From Bacteroidetes bacterium CG2_30_32_10 (GTDB taxonomy: Bacteria; Bacteroidota; Bacteroidia; Bacteroidales; CG2-30-32-10), in assembly GCA_001872995.1 (NCBI GenBank), contig MNXO01000003.1:1-15706 (forward strand): a stretch of 15,706 nt of DNA. Direction: 5' to 3'. Positions 1 through 5,959 of the stretch are shown one piece after another. Every line of letters begins with the position of its first letter. Position 1 is the stretch's first letter. The notes beneath the pieces were generated by a model. The model had not been told where the DNA came from. It did not search any database and saw nothing but the letters and a program-made list of their open reading frames with translations. A program made the position numbers and the translations under genes.

Positions 1-416
1 TTATGAATTGTCCTTACAAAAATAACAAAAAATAAGTTTTGATTTGCTAATTTTGGTTTACGATTAAATATAAGGATAGTGGTTAGCGATATAAAAAGCT
101 GAACATGTAACCGCATAAAGTGTCAAACCGTTAGTATGTTTGTATATTTTTGCCATTGTCAAGTTACTACTCAATGCCCAGTTTTTCTATACTGTGTTAG
201 CAGTATGGGCTTTGTTTCCTATCATTTTCCCTTGATAGGTCTTATTTTTTTGAGTCATATATAATATCAAAGCTAATGATTGCAAGTATGTGATCAAATG
301 GATTTCTTGGACTGCGTTCTGTTCACCGAGTGAGAACTATAGCTAAATCTGCTCTAAACTCGCTTTTTTTATTTGCTTCTTGTTGCCAACAATGTTCTTA
401 AATTAAAAAGTAGTTT
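1..416. other. Intergenic region with hairpins, no gene seen
   Basis: I see no convincing coding sequence here. It contains two well-formed inverted repeats. At 176-210, GCCCA and TACTG (separated by nine bases, 181-189) pair with the contiguous CAGTATGGGC, giving a 10-bp stem with a 9-nt bulge and a 6-nt loop. At 218-251 there is a terminator-like hairpin, listed separately. A weaker hairpin (CGAGT at 327-331 with ACTCG at 358-362) is followed by seven T residues. The T runs face the plus strand, so these could end a plus-strand transcript entering from outside the window, or a small RNA; the minus-strand operon above it ends at 417. Confidence 0.4.
218..251 (+). terminator. Candidate rho-independent terminator
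   Basis: A perfect 7-bp inverted repeat, CCTATCA (218-224) and TGATAGG (233-239), encloses an 8-base loop and is followed by TCTTATTTTTTT (240-251). The T-rich tail is on the plus strand. No plus-strand gene is visible upstream inside the window, so what it terminates is unknown. Confidence 0.45.
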
Positions 417-827
417 CTATAATTCTGTAGTATTTTTTTTTAAATCTTCACCTAATCCTGACATATTTAATGTAGGCAAATTAATAGGTTCAAATCCAGA
501 AAGATTTGTCAAAGTTGAAATATAAGCCCTAATGTAAGGGAAAAGTAATGCAGGTGCATTCACATAAAAGAATTTACCCAAATTATCAAGTCCTTCTTTG
601 TTTTCAAAAGAATAATTCGCAACAGCTTTAATTTCTATGCTGAATGATTTGTTTTCGTCTTCAATCTTCACGCCAAGGTGCAGTTGAAAATTGCTATCTT
701 TTTTGTTTATAAACCCTTTGGGTGCAAAACCTAAAGATATTTTTTTTGAAGGTTCATTATCGTTTCGTTCAATTACAGAACTAATAATTTTAAAACCTTT
801 AAATTGAAATTTTGAATACTCTTCCAT
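417..827 (-). CDS. SecB-like chaperone
   Basis: A 136-aa protein of the SecB fold family (E. coli SecB is about 155 aa). The diagnostic part is residues about 86-122: APALLFPYIRAYISTL, then SGFEPINLPTLNM. This matches the SecB pattern L-FPY-R-x-x-I-x-x-L, a Gly-Phe turn, then N-L-x-x-x-N. The rest is beta-rich with alternating hydrophobic residues, as expected of the peptide-binding tetramer. SecB keeps clients unfolded for export, but SecB-like proteins next to toxin-antitoxin genes protect the antitoxin instead (the TAC systems). Here it is the last gene of a three-gene operon, starting 5 bp after the stop of the acidic protein, so a dedicated-chaperone role is inferred. A general export role remains possible. 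The start ATG at 827 gives a natural N-terminus. Confidence 0.82.
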   Translation of the reverse strand: MEEYSKFQFKGFKIISSVIERNDNEPSKKISLGFAPKGFINKKDSNFQLHLGVKIEDENKSFSIEIKAVANYSFENKEGLDNLGKFFYVNAPALLFPYIRAYISTLTNLSGFEPINLPTLNMSGLGEDLKKNTTEL

Positions 828-832
828 ATATT

Positions 833-1210
833 CTAAGCAGCTAATGCATAAGTATTTGAATATTGAAAATCAACATTCTCACTAAATCCTTCTATAATAA
901 AATCAAAATTAAATACTTCGTTATCAAACTTAATTGAATTATATCCCAATTTAAAATCAGGATTGACTATTTCAGATAATGAACCTTCTGAAATAAACAC
1001 AATATTTTCATCAGGGAATGAAGCTTCAAACTCGTCTTCAATTTCAGCTTCAAGGATAATATAATCCTCGTTTCCCTCAAAAAAACCTATAGGTATGATT
1101 TCAATTAAATGACTAAAAGTATTAGCCCTATATTCATACCGTATTTTTATATCACTAAATTTGTTATATAACTCATTCAATTTAGCTTCTATGAATTCTT
1201 TTGATTTCAT
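833..1210 (-). CDS. Acidic unknown protein with ssrA-like C-terminal tail, candidate antitoxin
   Basis: A 125-aa acidic protein of no family I can name. It has a short amphipathic N-terminal helix (about residues 3-20, with FIEAKLNELYNKF), then mixed strands rich in Glu and Asp. The last residues read QYSNTYALAA followed by TAG; YALAA is the same as the end of the E. coli tmRNA tag (ANDENYALAA), which is recognised by ClpXP. Its ATG overlaps the stop of the HEPN gene in an ATGA (1207-1210), implying translational coupling, and the SecB-like gene starts 5 bp after its stop. By position and tail I infer a labile antitoxin or SecB client, but no DNA-binding motif is evident and the role is unproven. 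It may instead be an adaptor between the HEPN protein and the chaperone. Confidence 0.75.
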   Translation of the reverse strand: MKSKEFIEAKLNELYNKFSDIKIRYEYRANTFSHLIEIIPIGFFEGNEDYIILEAEIEDEFEASFPDENIVFISEGSLSEIVNPDFKLGYNSIKFDNEVFNFDFIIEGFSENVDFQYSNTYALAA

Positions 1211-1614
1211 ACATTAAAATTTTTTATAATGTAATACCTTATTTCATTTGCTTTATTGAAGGCTTCATTTCCTTTGTCGGAACTCACCTCAATATTTTCA
1301 TAGTCAGATTCAACTCTAAATTGCTTAAGGTCATTAATCTTTCGTTTAAAATCTTGGCTTTCAAATACACTAGATAAAGTTTTTAATTCATTTGTTATGT
1401 AATTTATAACATATTGATGAGTTTTTTGTTGAGTTGCAGAAATATTTGCAGCTTGAGTCTCATAATCAATACTACAAAAATTCTTGATAGTGTGTTTGAG
1501 TAATTGAAAACAGCTATAATAAGAGCAATGAACACTTGGTGCAAATAAATTTTGCTTTAATAATGCACTAGCTGCATCAATGTTAAAATCAGATTTTTGT
1601 CTTAACTTACTCAT
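1207..1614 (-). CDS. HEPN-like protein, candidate toxin
   Basis: A 135-aa all-helical protein resembling HEPN/UPF0332-type proteins. Features seen: helix one with A-x-x-L-L-K (residues 14-20); the S-V-H-C-S-Y-Y-S-C-F-Q stretch (27-37), which fits the HEPN a-x-x-x-Y-Y-A-x-F helix; T-H-Q-Y-V-I (65-70), like the conserved His-containing segment; and R100-x3-D104-Y105 followed by a final helix with A-N-E-I. Many HEPN proteins are RNases with an R-x4-6-H motif; here the Arg is followed by Asp-Tyr instead, as in UPF0332-like members, so nuclease activity cannot be assumed. It is the first gene of the HEPN/acidic/SecB-like operon. The toxin role is inferred from family and context. The ATG at 1614 is the only sensible start. 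Confidence 0.7.
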   Translation of the reverse strand: MSKLRQKSDFNIDAASALLKQNLFAPSVHCSYYSCFQLLKHTIKNFCSIDYETQAANISATQQKTHQYVINYITNELKTLSSVFESQDFKRKINDLKQFRVESDYENIEVSSDKGNEAFNKANEIRYYIIKNFNV

Positions 1615-1824
1615 AAATAAAATGTAAAAGTATTGATTTTTCTCAACAAAAAAAAATAAAGAATATTGATTTTATGTTTTTTTATGAATTAGTACTTAAT
1701 CTCGCAATGTTTTGGCAATTGCTTTTAAGTGTTAAAATTTACTACAAATATTAACAAAAGCCAAATGCTTTAAAATTATTTCTGTCTTTCCAATGACCCA
1801 ATGCAGCGCCAATGAATGCAATTG
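1615..1824. other. Spacer upstream of the HEPN operon
   Basis: No gene is seen. It holds copy A of a dispersed repeat (1711-1757) and A/T-rich DNA that should contain the promoter of the HEPN operon. I could not find a full TTG-N17..23-TAnnTTTG promoter on the minus strand; the repeat supplies only a near match to the -7 half (AATATTTG). Confidence 0.4.
1711..1757. repeat. Dispersed intergenic repeat, copy A
   Basis: It aligns without gaps to 3281-3327 with 38 of 47 bases identical. The best-kept part is AAATTTACTACAAATAT (from 1736). Both copies lie between minus-strand genes, downstream of one and upstream of the next. Read on the minus strand the end contains AATATTTG, near the Bacteroidota -7 box TAnnTTTG, so a promoter role is possible. 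Confidence 0.6.
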
Positions 1825-2478
1825 CTAGTCACAATCTTCTCCTATATCTCCCTTAGTAGTTGTCCCATTAATTCTATAGCATCCTTTTTCAAACTTGTTA
1901 TGCATTAATTCTTTTTTTCTATTCTCCCAATTACCGTATTTGACTATTACCTTCTTGAATTCAATTAATTTTTCTAATTTTTTATCATGATATTCTCTTT
2001 CTTCAGGGTAATCAAATTTTATCACTTTAGAAAATCCTGCTGATTTTGTTGTAACTGTATATTCATCTCCGTCTTTGGTAATTGAAACATAGTTATGCAA
2101 AATATCTATTTCATCTAAACTTATTAAAGTGTCAATCTGATTATCAATATAATAGTCAATTAGTGCTTTTACAGTATCTGCATTTACTATTGTTTTTATA
2201 TAAACTGTTCTATATATCTCTTTTTTAAATTGAAATATATAGTCGAAACAATAACCATGATAATTATTTAGGTTTGTTTTAAATAAAATCATAGAATGTC
2301 CAAAAAGATCTATTTTAATGGAAAAAATTGATGTATCATTATCAAGAATATGCTGATCCTCATTAGAAATAGTCATTTCCATAGAGTCTGTCCACCTTGA
2401 GTAAGTGGAAATCTGCCCAATTAATTGATTTGGTGTCTGAAAAAATAATATAATCGATATTACGAGTATGTTTCTCAT
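1825..2478 (-). CDS. Secreted protein of unknown function
   Basis: I take the ATG at 2478 as start (217 aa) because it opens directly with a Sec signal peptide: M-R-N, then the hydrophobic ILVISIILFF, ending near G-Q-I-S. The open frame continues upstream to an ATG at 2544, but that would put 22 extra residues before the signal. The mature part (about 195 aa) is rich in Asp, Lys and Ile, has no motif I recognise and ends G-D-I-G-E-D-C-D. There is no lipobox. It is flanked by spacers with a dispersed repeat and an intron relic, and is probably transcribed alone. Function unknown; periplasmic or exported location is inferred from the signal peptide. Confidence 0.6.
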   Translation of the reverse strand: MRNILVISIILFFQTPNQLIGQISTYSRWTDSMEMTISNEDQHILDNDTSIFSIKIDLFGHSMILFKTNLNNYHGYCFDYIFQFKKEIYRTVYIKTIVNADTVKALIDYYIDNQIDTLISLDEIDILHNYVSITKDGDEYTVTTKSAGFSKVIKFDYPEEREYHDKKLEKLIEFKKVIVKYGNWENRKKELMHNKFEKGCYRINGTTTKGDIGEDCD

Positions 2479-2563
2479 TTTGATTGTGATTAACGTCATT
2501 TTGTCTAAAAACTCAAAACTACAAAAACTAAGTATTATAAACAAGTTTTATAAACTTAATCTT

Positions 2564-2649
2564 AATGAACCGCTGTATTCTAGAACCGTACATATTTCGG
2601 TGCGAGAGGTCATCCCAGCCAACCTAGTTAATTGGGTTGCTTACTCGAT
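2564..2649 (+). mobile_element. Relic of a group II intron 3' end (domains V and VI)
   Basis: The segment resembles the conserved 3' end of bacterial group II introns. GAACCGCTGTATTC (2567-2580) and GAACCGTACATATTTCGGT (2583-2601) match the typical domain V layout, followed by GCGAGAGG. Domain VI is a 7-bp hairpin, CAACCTA (2620-2626) with TGGGTTG (2633-2639), whose T-G pair only works in plus-strand RNA. It ends TTACTCGAT (2641-2649), like the usual intron end TACTCGAT. Domain V pairing is imperfect and there is no reverse transcriptase gene or 5' end, so it would be inactive. The call rests on remembered consensus, not on a covariance search. Confidence 0.5.
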
Positions 2650-2665
2650 TATGCACCGCATCTCT

Positions 2666-3221
2666 TTAGTTTATTTGTCCCGTTAATAAATTATTAAATT
2701 CCGTTTGGTTGGTCGCTCTATTTAATATTATCAAAGTGTCTTTGTTTGCAGATAATTTTATCTTTATCCAACCATAACAATAAATGATTTCTCCACTTGG
2801 GTAGGACAACATTCGGTATCCAATATACTTTTCTCCCTGACCTATAAATTGATCAAGGTATAATTTAGTATTGTTAGTCCATGTTCCATTTTCAGAAACT
2901 TTGGTATTTTCTGTTAAGGCTTTGATCTGATTAGTTTCTTCATCAACTAAAAATTGATTTCCTCCATCGCATAGAATTGGAATTGAATTTGAAGAGAGGT
3001 AAGCTTCAAAACCATTAGTCAAATCACCAGTGATATTAAAGATTATATCTTTACAAGCACCGGAAATGGAATCATACTGCGTTGCAATTATAGTCTTGTT
3101 GATTTGTTCAAACCTAATATTTATTATTAGGTTTTGTGTTATCAGGTGTATTATCTGATTTCCGACATGCTACTAAAACTGATAATAATACTATTCCATA
3201 AGCTAAAATTTGTTTTTTCAT
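2666..3221 (-). pseudogene. Frameshifted lipoprotein gene, unknown function
   Basis: Two frames together make one protein. The first (3221 to 3114, 35 codons) starts M-K-K-Q-I-L-A and has a lipoprotein signal with lipobox L-V-A-C, then K-S-D-N-T-P-D-N, and stops at TAG. The +1 frame is open without a stop from before that point to TAA at 2666, running through F-E-Q-I-N-K-T-I-I-A-T-Q-Y-D-S-I-S-G-A-C and on to the C-terminus. The join must lie near 3114-3160, where AAAA and AATAATAAA runs occur. Without the shift the product would be a lipoprotein of about 185 aa. The downstream frame has no ATG start of its own (only a TTG at 3022), which supports a broken gene. A sequencing indel is the alternative. 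No family recognised. Confidence 0.72.
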
Positions 3222-3280
3222 AATGTATAAAGTTTTAATTGTTCTTTTTCTATTCAATTTTAATAAGCCACATGTAATAT

Positions 3281-3327
3281 TTTGACAAAAGCTTTTCGGT
3301 GGCGAAATTTACTACAAATATAAACAA
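3281..3327. repeat. Dispersed intergenic repeat, copy B
   Basis: It matches 1711-1757 at 38 of 47 positions with no gap. On the minus strand it contains TATATTTG (3315-3322), an exact TAnnTTTG -7 box, but no TTG at the right distance. Next to it, GCCAC (3268-3272) and GTGGC (3299-3303) form an outer inverted repeat around the palindrome AAAAGCTTTT (3287-3296). It lies 60 bp before the lipoprotein start. Confidence 0.6.
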
Positions 3328-3347
3328 TAGGATTTGATTTTATATAA

Positions 3348-3366
3348 TTTTTTTTTTTTTTTTTTT
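3348..3366. repeat. Homopolymer tract of 19 T
   Basis: An uninterrupted run of 19 T (19 A on the minus strand) begins inside the TAA stop codon of the 408-aa protein and continues downstream of it. Length change by slippage would keep the stop codon, so phase variation of the protein is unlikely. It may contribute to transcript end structure. Confidence 0.85.
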
Positions 3367-4591
3367 AAATTACTTTCGTTTTATAAATGTCTCTCCATGC
3401 ATTTAATATAAAGCAATTGTTGCTTATTTTAGAATATCTTGTTTTATCATATAGTATTGTATCTAGTGATTTAATAGGGACTTTAGGTCTATCTTTTATA
3501 ATATGATTAAATATTTCATTTTTGTTTAAAGGTTTATTAAAGTGTAATAGAGTATTAGAAATTGAATCGAACATTGATTCATTGTTCCCTGCCCATTCAG
3601 TAAGTCCCCAATAACCCGATTTTCCTTGTGCAACAAATTTATCATCTGTTACTAGTTGATTTGCTAATGTTTTGGTTGCTCGCTTTTTAGATTTGCTTTT
3701 ATGCAGAATATGGTTTATTTCTTTTATTATCTCCGCTAATTTAATGAACTCTCCTTTATAACTAAGAAATCGATATGCCATATCTTTAGCACCAGATAAG
3801 TTTTCAAATTTTAGTTGGTATTTTATTTTATCAACATTAGAAACCTGTTCAATTTCTTCAATTTGGTTACAAGCAATTTCAATTAGGTCATTTGGAAATT
3901 TCTGGTTACTTCTTTTAACGTAAATAATTATGTCTTCTAATTCTGAAGCTATTTTGCTTTTCTCTATAAAAATATAAACCAAATAACAAATTTTAAAAAA
4001 TAATTCAATATCAGCTTTTTTATCAGTAAAAATGAAACTGTTATTTTTAAGGTGATGGGCTATTGGAGCTCTCTCTCTTATTTCTAAGATGTCAAATAGT
4101 ACACTTAGAAACTCTTTTTTAATATTGTCTTTGTCAATTCCAAATTTATTTAGTAACGCTTCCTTTAGATTATTCTGTGATAAAATACGAAATTGAGAAA
4201 CTTCATTTTGAAAATTAGTAATAATGTCACTAACCTCATTAATAATTTTATAATCATGATTTTCATCTTTAATTATGGAATAAAAAAACTTATTGAATTT
4301 AATGAGTTGCTGTCTTACTCTTTCTTTTGTTTTATCCATTAGTAAAGCTATTTCCTCTTTGGAGTATGCCCTGCAATCGATTCCATAATATTTTGAAATT
4401 ATTTGCTTTATTTCTTTGTCTCTTTCAATTTTTGAATCAGTCTTTCCAATCGGTTTGTCTAAGCAAGAAAAATACTCTCTACAAATAATTTCAATTAAAT
4501 CTATCGGAGAAAAAGATTGAATATTTTGATTGCAAATAGAACTTGTTAAATCAATTCTAAGATCAAAAATTGTCATGTTTGTTTTTTTCAT
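3365..4591 (-). CDS. Sigma-region-4-like and HARE-HTH DNA-binding protein
   Basis: A 408-aa protein with three apparent DNA-binding parts. Residues about 60-105 read like sigma-70 region 4: Y-S-K-E-E-I-A-L-L-M-D-K-T-K-E-R-V-R-Q-Q, with the hallmark E-R-V-R-Q of the recognition helix. Residues about 268-334 match the HARE-HTH winged helix (RpoE delta/ASXL type): A-Y-R-F-L, A-E-I-I-K-E-I-N, then D-D-K-F-V-A-Q-G-K-S-G-Y-W-G-L-T-E-W. Residues about 338-400 look like a second, weaker copy ending I-L-N-A-W. The middle (110-265) is helical and unassigned. Other sigma regions are missing, so it is not a full sigma factor; a transcription regulator or a partner of a modification/restriction system is possible. 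No methylase or nuclease gene is adjacent. The ATG at 4591 fits, with no Shine-Dalgarno. Confidence 0.68.
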   Translation of the reverse strand: MKKTNMTIFDLRIDLTSSICNQNIQSFSPIDLIEIICREYFSCLDKPIGKTDSKIERDKEIKQIISKYYGIDCRAYSKEEIALLMDKTKERVRQQLIKFNKFFYSIIKDENHDYKIINEVSDIITNFQNEVSQFRILSQNNLKEALLNKFGIDKDNIKKEFLSVLFDILEIRERAPIAHHLKNNSFIFTDKKADIELFFKICYLVYIFIEKSKIASELEDIIIYVKRSNQKFPNDLIEIACNQIEEIEQVSNVDKIKYQLKFENLSGAKDMAYRFLSYKGEFIKLAEIIKEINHILHKSKSKKRATKTLANQLVTDDKFVAQGKSGYWGLTEWAGNNESMFDSISNTLLHFNKPLNKNEIFNHIIKDRPKVPIKSLDTILYDKTRYSKISNNCFILNAWRDIYKTKVI

Positions 4592-5389
4592 AATATTTGC
4601 AATTAAAACAACTTGCTTTCTATAGGGTTGCTTATAATATATTATCTATACACCTCACAACACCAAAAGGTACACAATATCTCCATTAATTAACCTGCTT
4701 TAAACACCTTTTTCTTGTTTTTGGGTATATCATATTTCTAACAAATCTACTCATTTTTTATTATCAAAAAAAACATTCTATTTTAATTCAGTATTTTCTT
4801 CAACTATTTTAAAACAACTCCTCCAACTCCCATTTTATTTCCTTCCCTCCTTTTGCACTTACTTTAGTTATTAACTCAGTGGTTTAACCTAATAATAAGA
4901 CTTTTGCTTTATGCGGATAAACGTTACGCATTTTTTAAAAGGGGAAGCCTTAAACATCTATTGCTAATAGCCTGTTTATAAAAACACTAAAAAAAACAAA
5001 ATAAAACTTGCAAAACGCAACTTCGCATCTCCTCTTTGTAGTTAATAAATAAGATATACCTACACCAAACTTCATCTTTTAAAAGCAAAAACATCCACTT
5101 ATTGAATAATATCTAGCCTTTTACCAGGATTTTAGAAAGTAAATCAACAGAAGTCTTATTAATTAATTGGGTAAAGGAATGTTCTTTGACATATTGGTAT
5201 ATAATGAAGCTATTTTATACATCCTGTTTATAGATATTGTAATAAAATAAGTCATTTTTGTTAGTTGTAACGGCAAGCTAGCTTAAAAACAATTGTTTTA
5301 ATAGCTTTCTGCTATCGATATAAACGTAAAACAACTGCATACCAACTACCTTAAACTAAAATGCTTGTCTATACAGACGCCACAAAAAA
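4592..5389. other. Long A/T-rich intergenic region, no gene seen
   Basis: I find no coding sequence, tRNA or rRNA here. It lies between the divergent 408-aa regulator gene and the MFS transporter gene. Small dyads are present, such as AAAACAATTGTTTT (5286-5299) and ATAGC-TTTCT-GCTAT (5301-5315), and nothing else stands out. Promoter signals for the minus-strand regulator must be near 4600-4700 but no clear consensus is visible. Confidence 0.4.
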
Positions 5390-5584
5390 TATCCACGAAG
5401 GAATTTATCGTGGCGTTTTGCCACAGTTAATTTGCAACAACAAATTTGTTGTGGAAATTTCCCACAGTTAATTCGCAACTACAAATTTATCGTGGGAATT
5501 TACCACAGTTAATTTTCAACTACAAATTTATTGTGGGAATTTCCCACAGTCAATTTGCAACTACAAATTTATTGTGGGAACTTG
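5390..5584. repeat. 41-bp tandem repeat with internal dyads
   Basis: Four units of exactly 41 bp begin CCACAG at 5421, 5462, 5503 and 5544, with a partial unit before them (CCACG at 5393, ATCGTGG near 5407). Each unit has CCACAGTTAATT (last unit CCACAGTCAATT), CAACTACAAATTTAT (first unit CAACAACAAATTTGT), then TGTGG or CGTGG, so CCACA and TGTGG can pair within a unit. Across the third junction TGTGGGAATTTCCCACA is a perfect 17-base palindrome, and the first junction is a near palindrome. The period is not a multiple of three and no gene runs through it, so it is non-coding. Roles in protein binding, termination or simple copy-number variation are all open. Confidence 0.85.
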
Positions 5585-5757
5585 TTTTTATCAAATAAAC
5601 AGTTTATTGTAAACTATCATCAACTGAATATAGAACAAATGAACCAAGCCGATAATGGTCGGCATCTGTTTGTTAAATGTTGTTTGCAGCTATGTTACGA
5701 TATACAACTTAATTGCAAAAATTTGTAGCAAATTTTCAATAAAAATAAAAAATAGCA

Positions 5758-5789
5758 TTTGCTTTTTTTTTGAATTTTATATAGGTTTG
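5758..5789 (+). promoter_or_regulatory. Predicted Bacteroidota promoter for the MFS gene
   Basis: TTTG (5758-5761), a 20-base spacer and TAGGTTTG (5782-5789) fit the Bacteroidota -33/-7 consensus TTTG and TAnnTTTG. Transcription would start near 5796, giving a leader of about 160 nt before the ATG at 5960. Confidence 0.45.
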
Positions 5790-5803
5790 CGATAAATTAT
5801 ACT

Positions 5804-5926
5804 AATTGTATTTATTTTTTTGTCCAAACAAAAAATAAATTACAATTGTAAATGCCGATACTACTTGAATTTAGTCCAATAAGACAAAGTCGAAATTGGA
5901 CTATTATGAATGTGTAATCGGTATTA
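5804..5926 (+). promoter_or_regulatory. Structured leader before the MFS gene
   Basis: Two structures follow each other. First, a 20-base A/T-rich arm (5804-5823) pairs with 5828-5847 with one slipped base, leaving a 4-base loop. Second, AATGCCGAT (5851-5859) pairs with ATCGGTATT (5917-5925), and inside it TAGTCCAAT (5872-5880) pairs perfectly with ATTGGACTA (5895-5903). The outer stem has one G-T pair that works only in plus-strand RNA, which supports an RNA acting in the transporter leader. I recognise no known riboswitch class. A DNA operator or decayed mobile-element end are alternatives. Confidence 0.4.
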
Positions 5927-5959
5927 CGTCAAACGATTTGTTTAATAAAAAGGTATTTA

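Noticed and set aside
1..60. Short minus-strand frame ending at position 3
   Set aside because: It is a short Phe/Lys-rich run with no start or family features.
2468..2686. 72-aa plus-strand open frame
   Set aside because: It runs through the start of the secreted-protein gene and the intron relic, with no conserved features.
1615..3364. Integron cassette array with attC sites
   Set aside because: Repeats and unrelated genes hint at cassettes, but the candidate ends do not contain RYYYAAC and GTTRRRY core sites (GTTAAAA at 1731 and TATTAAC near 1749 both fail), and no integrase is present.
3348..3366. Phase-variation switch at the T19 tract
   Set aside because: The tract starts in the stop codon of the 408-aa gene and length changes would leave TAA intact.
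5170..5215. TTGACA ... TATAAT at 5188-5210 as a sigma-70 promoter
   Set aside because: The spacing is only about eight bases and Bacteroidota primary sigma factors use a different consensus.
5390..5584. CRISPR array
   Set aside because: The 41-bp units are contiguous with no unique spacers and no cas genes are near.
5531..5728. 65-aa plus-strand open frame
   Set aside because: It begins inside the tandem repeat, whose 41-bp period is not coding, and has no recognisable protein features.
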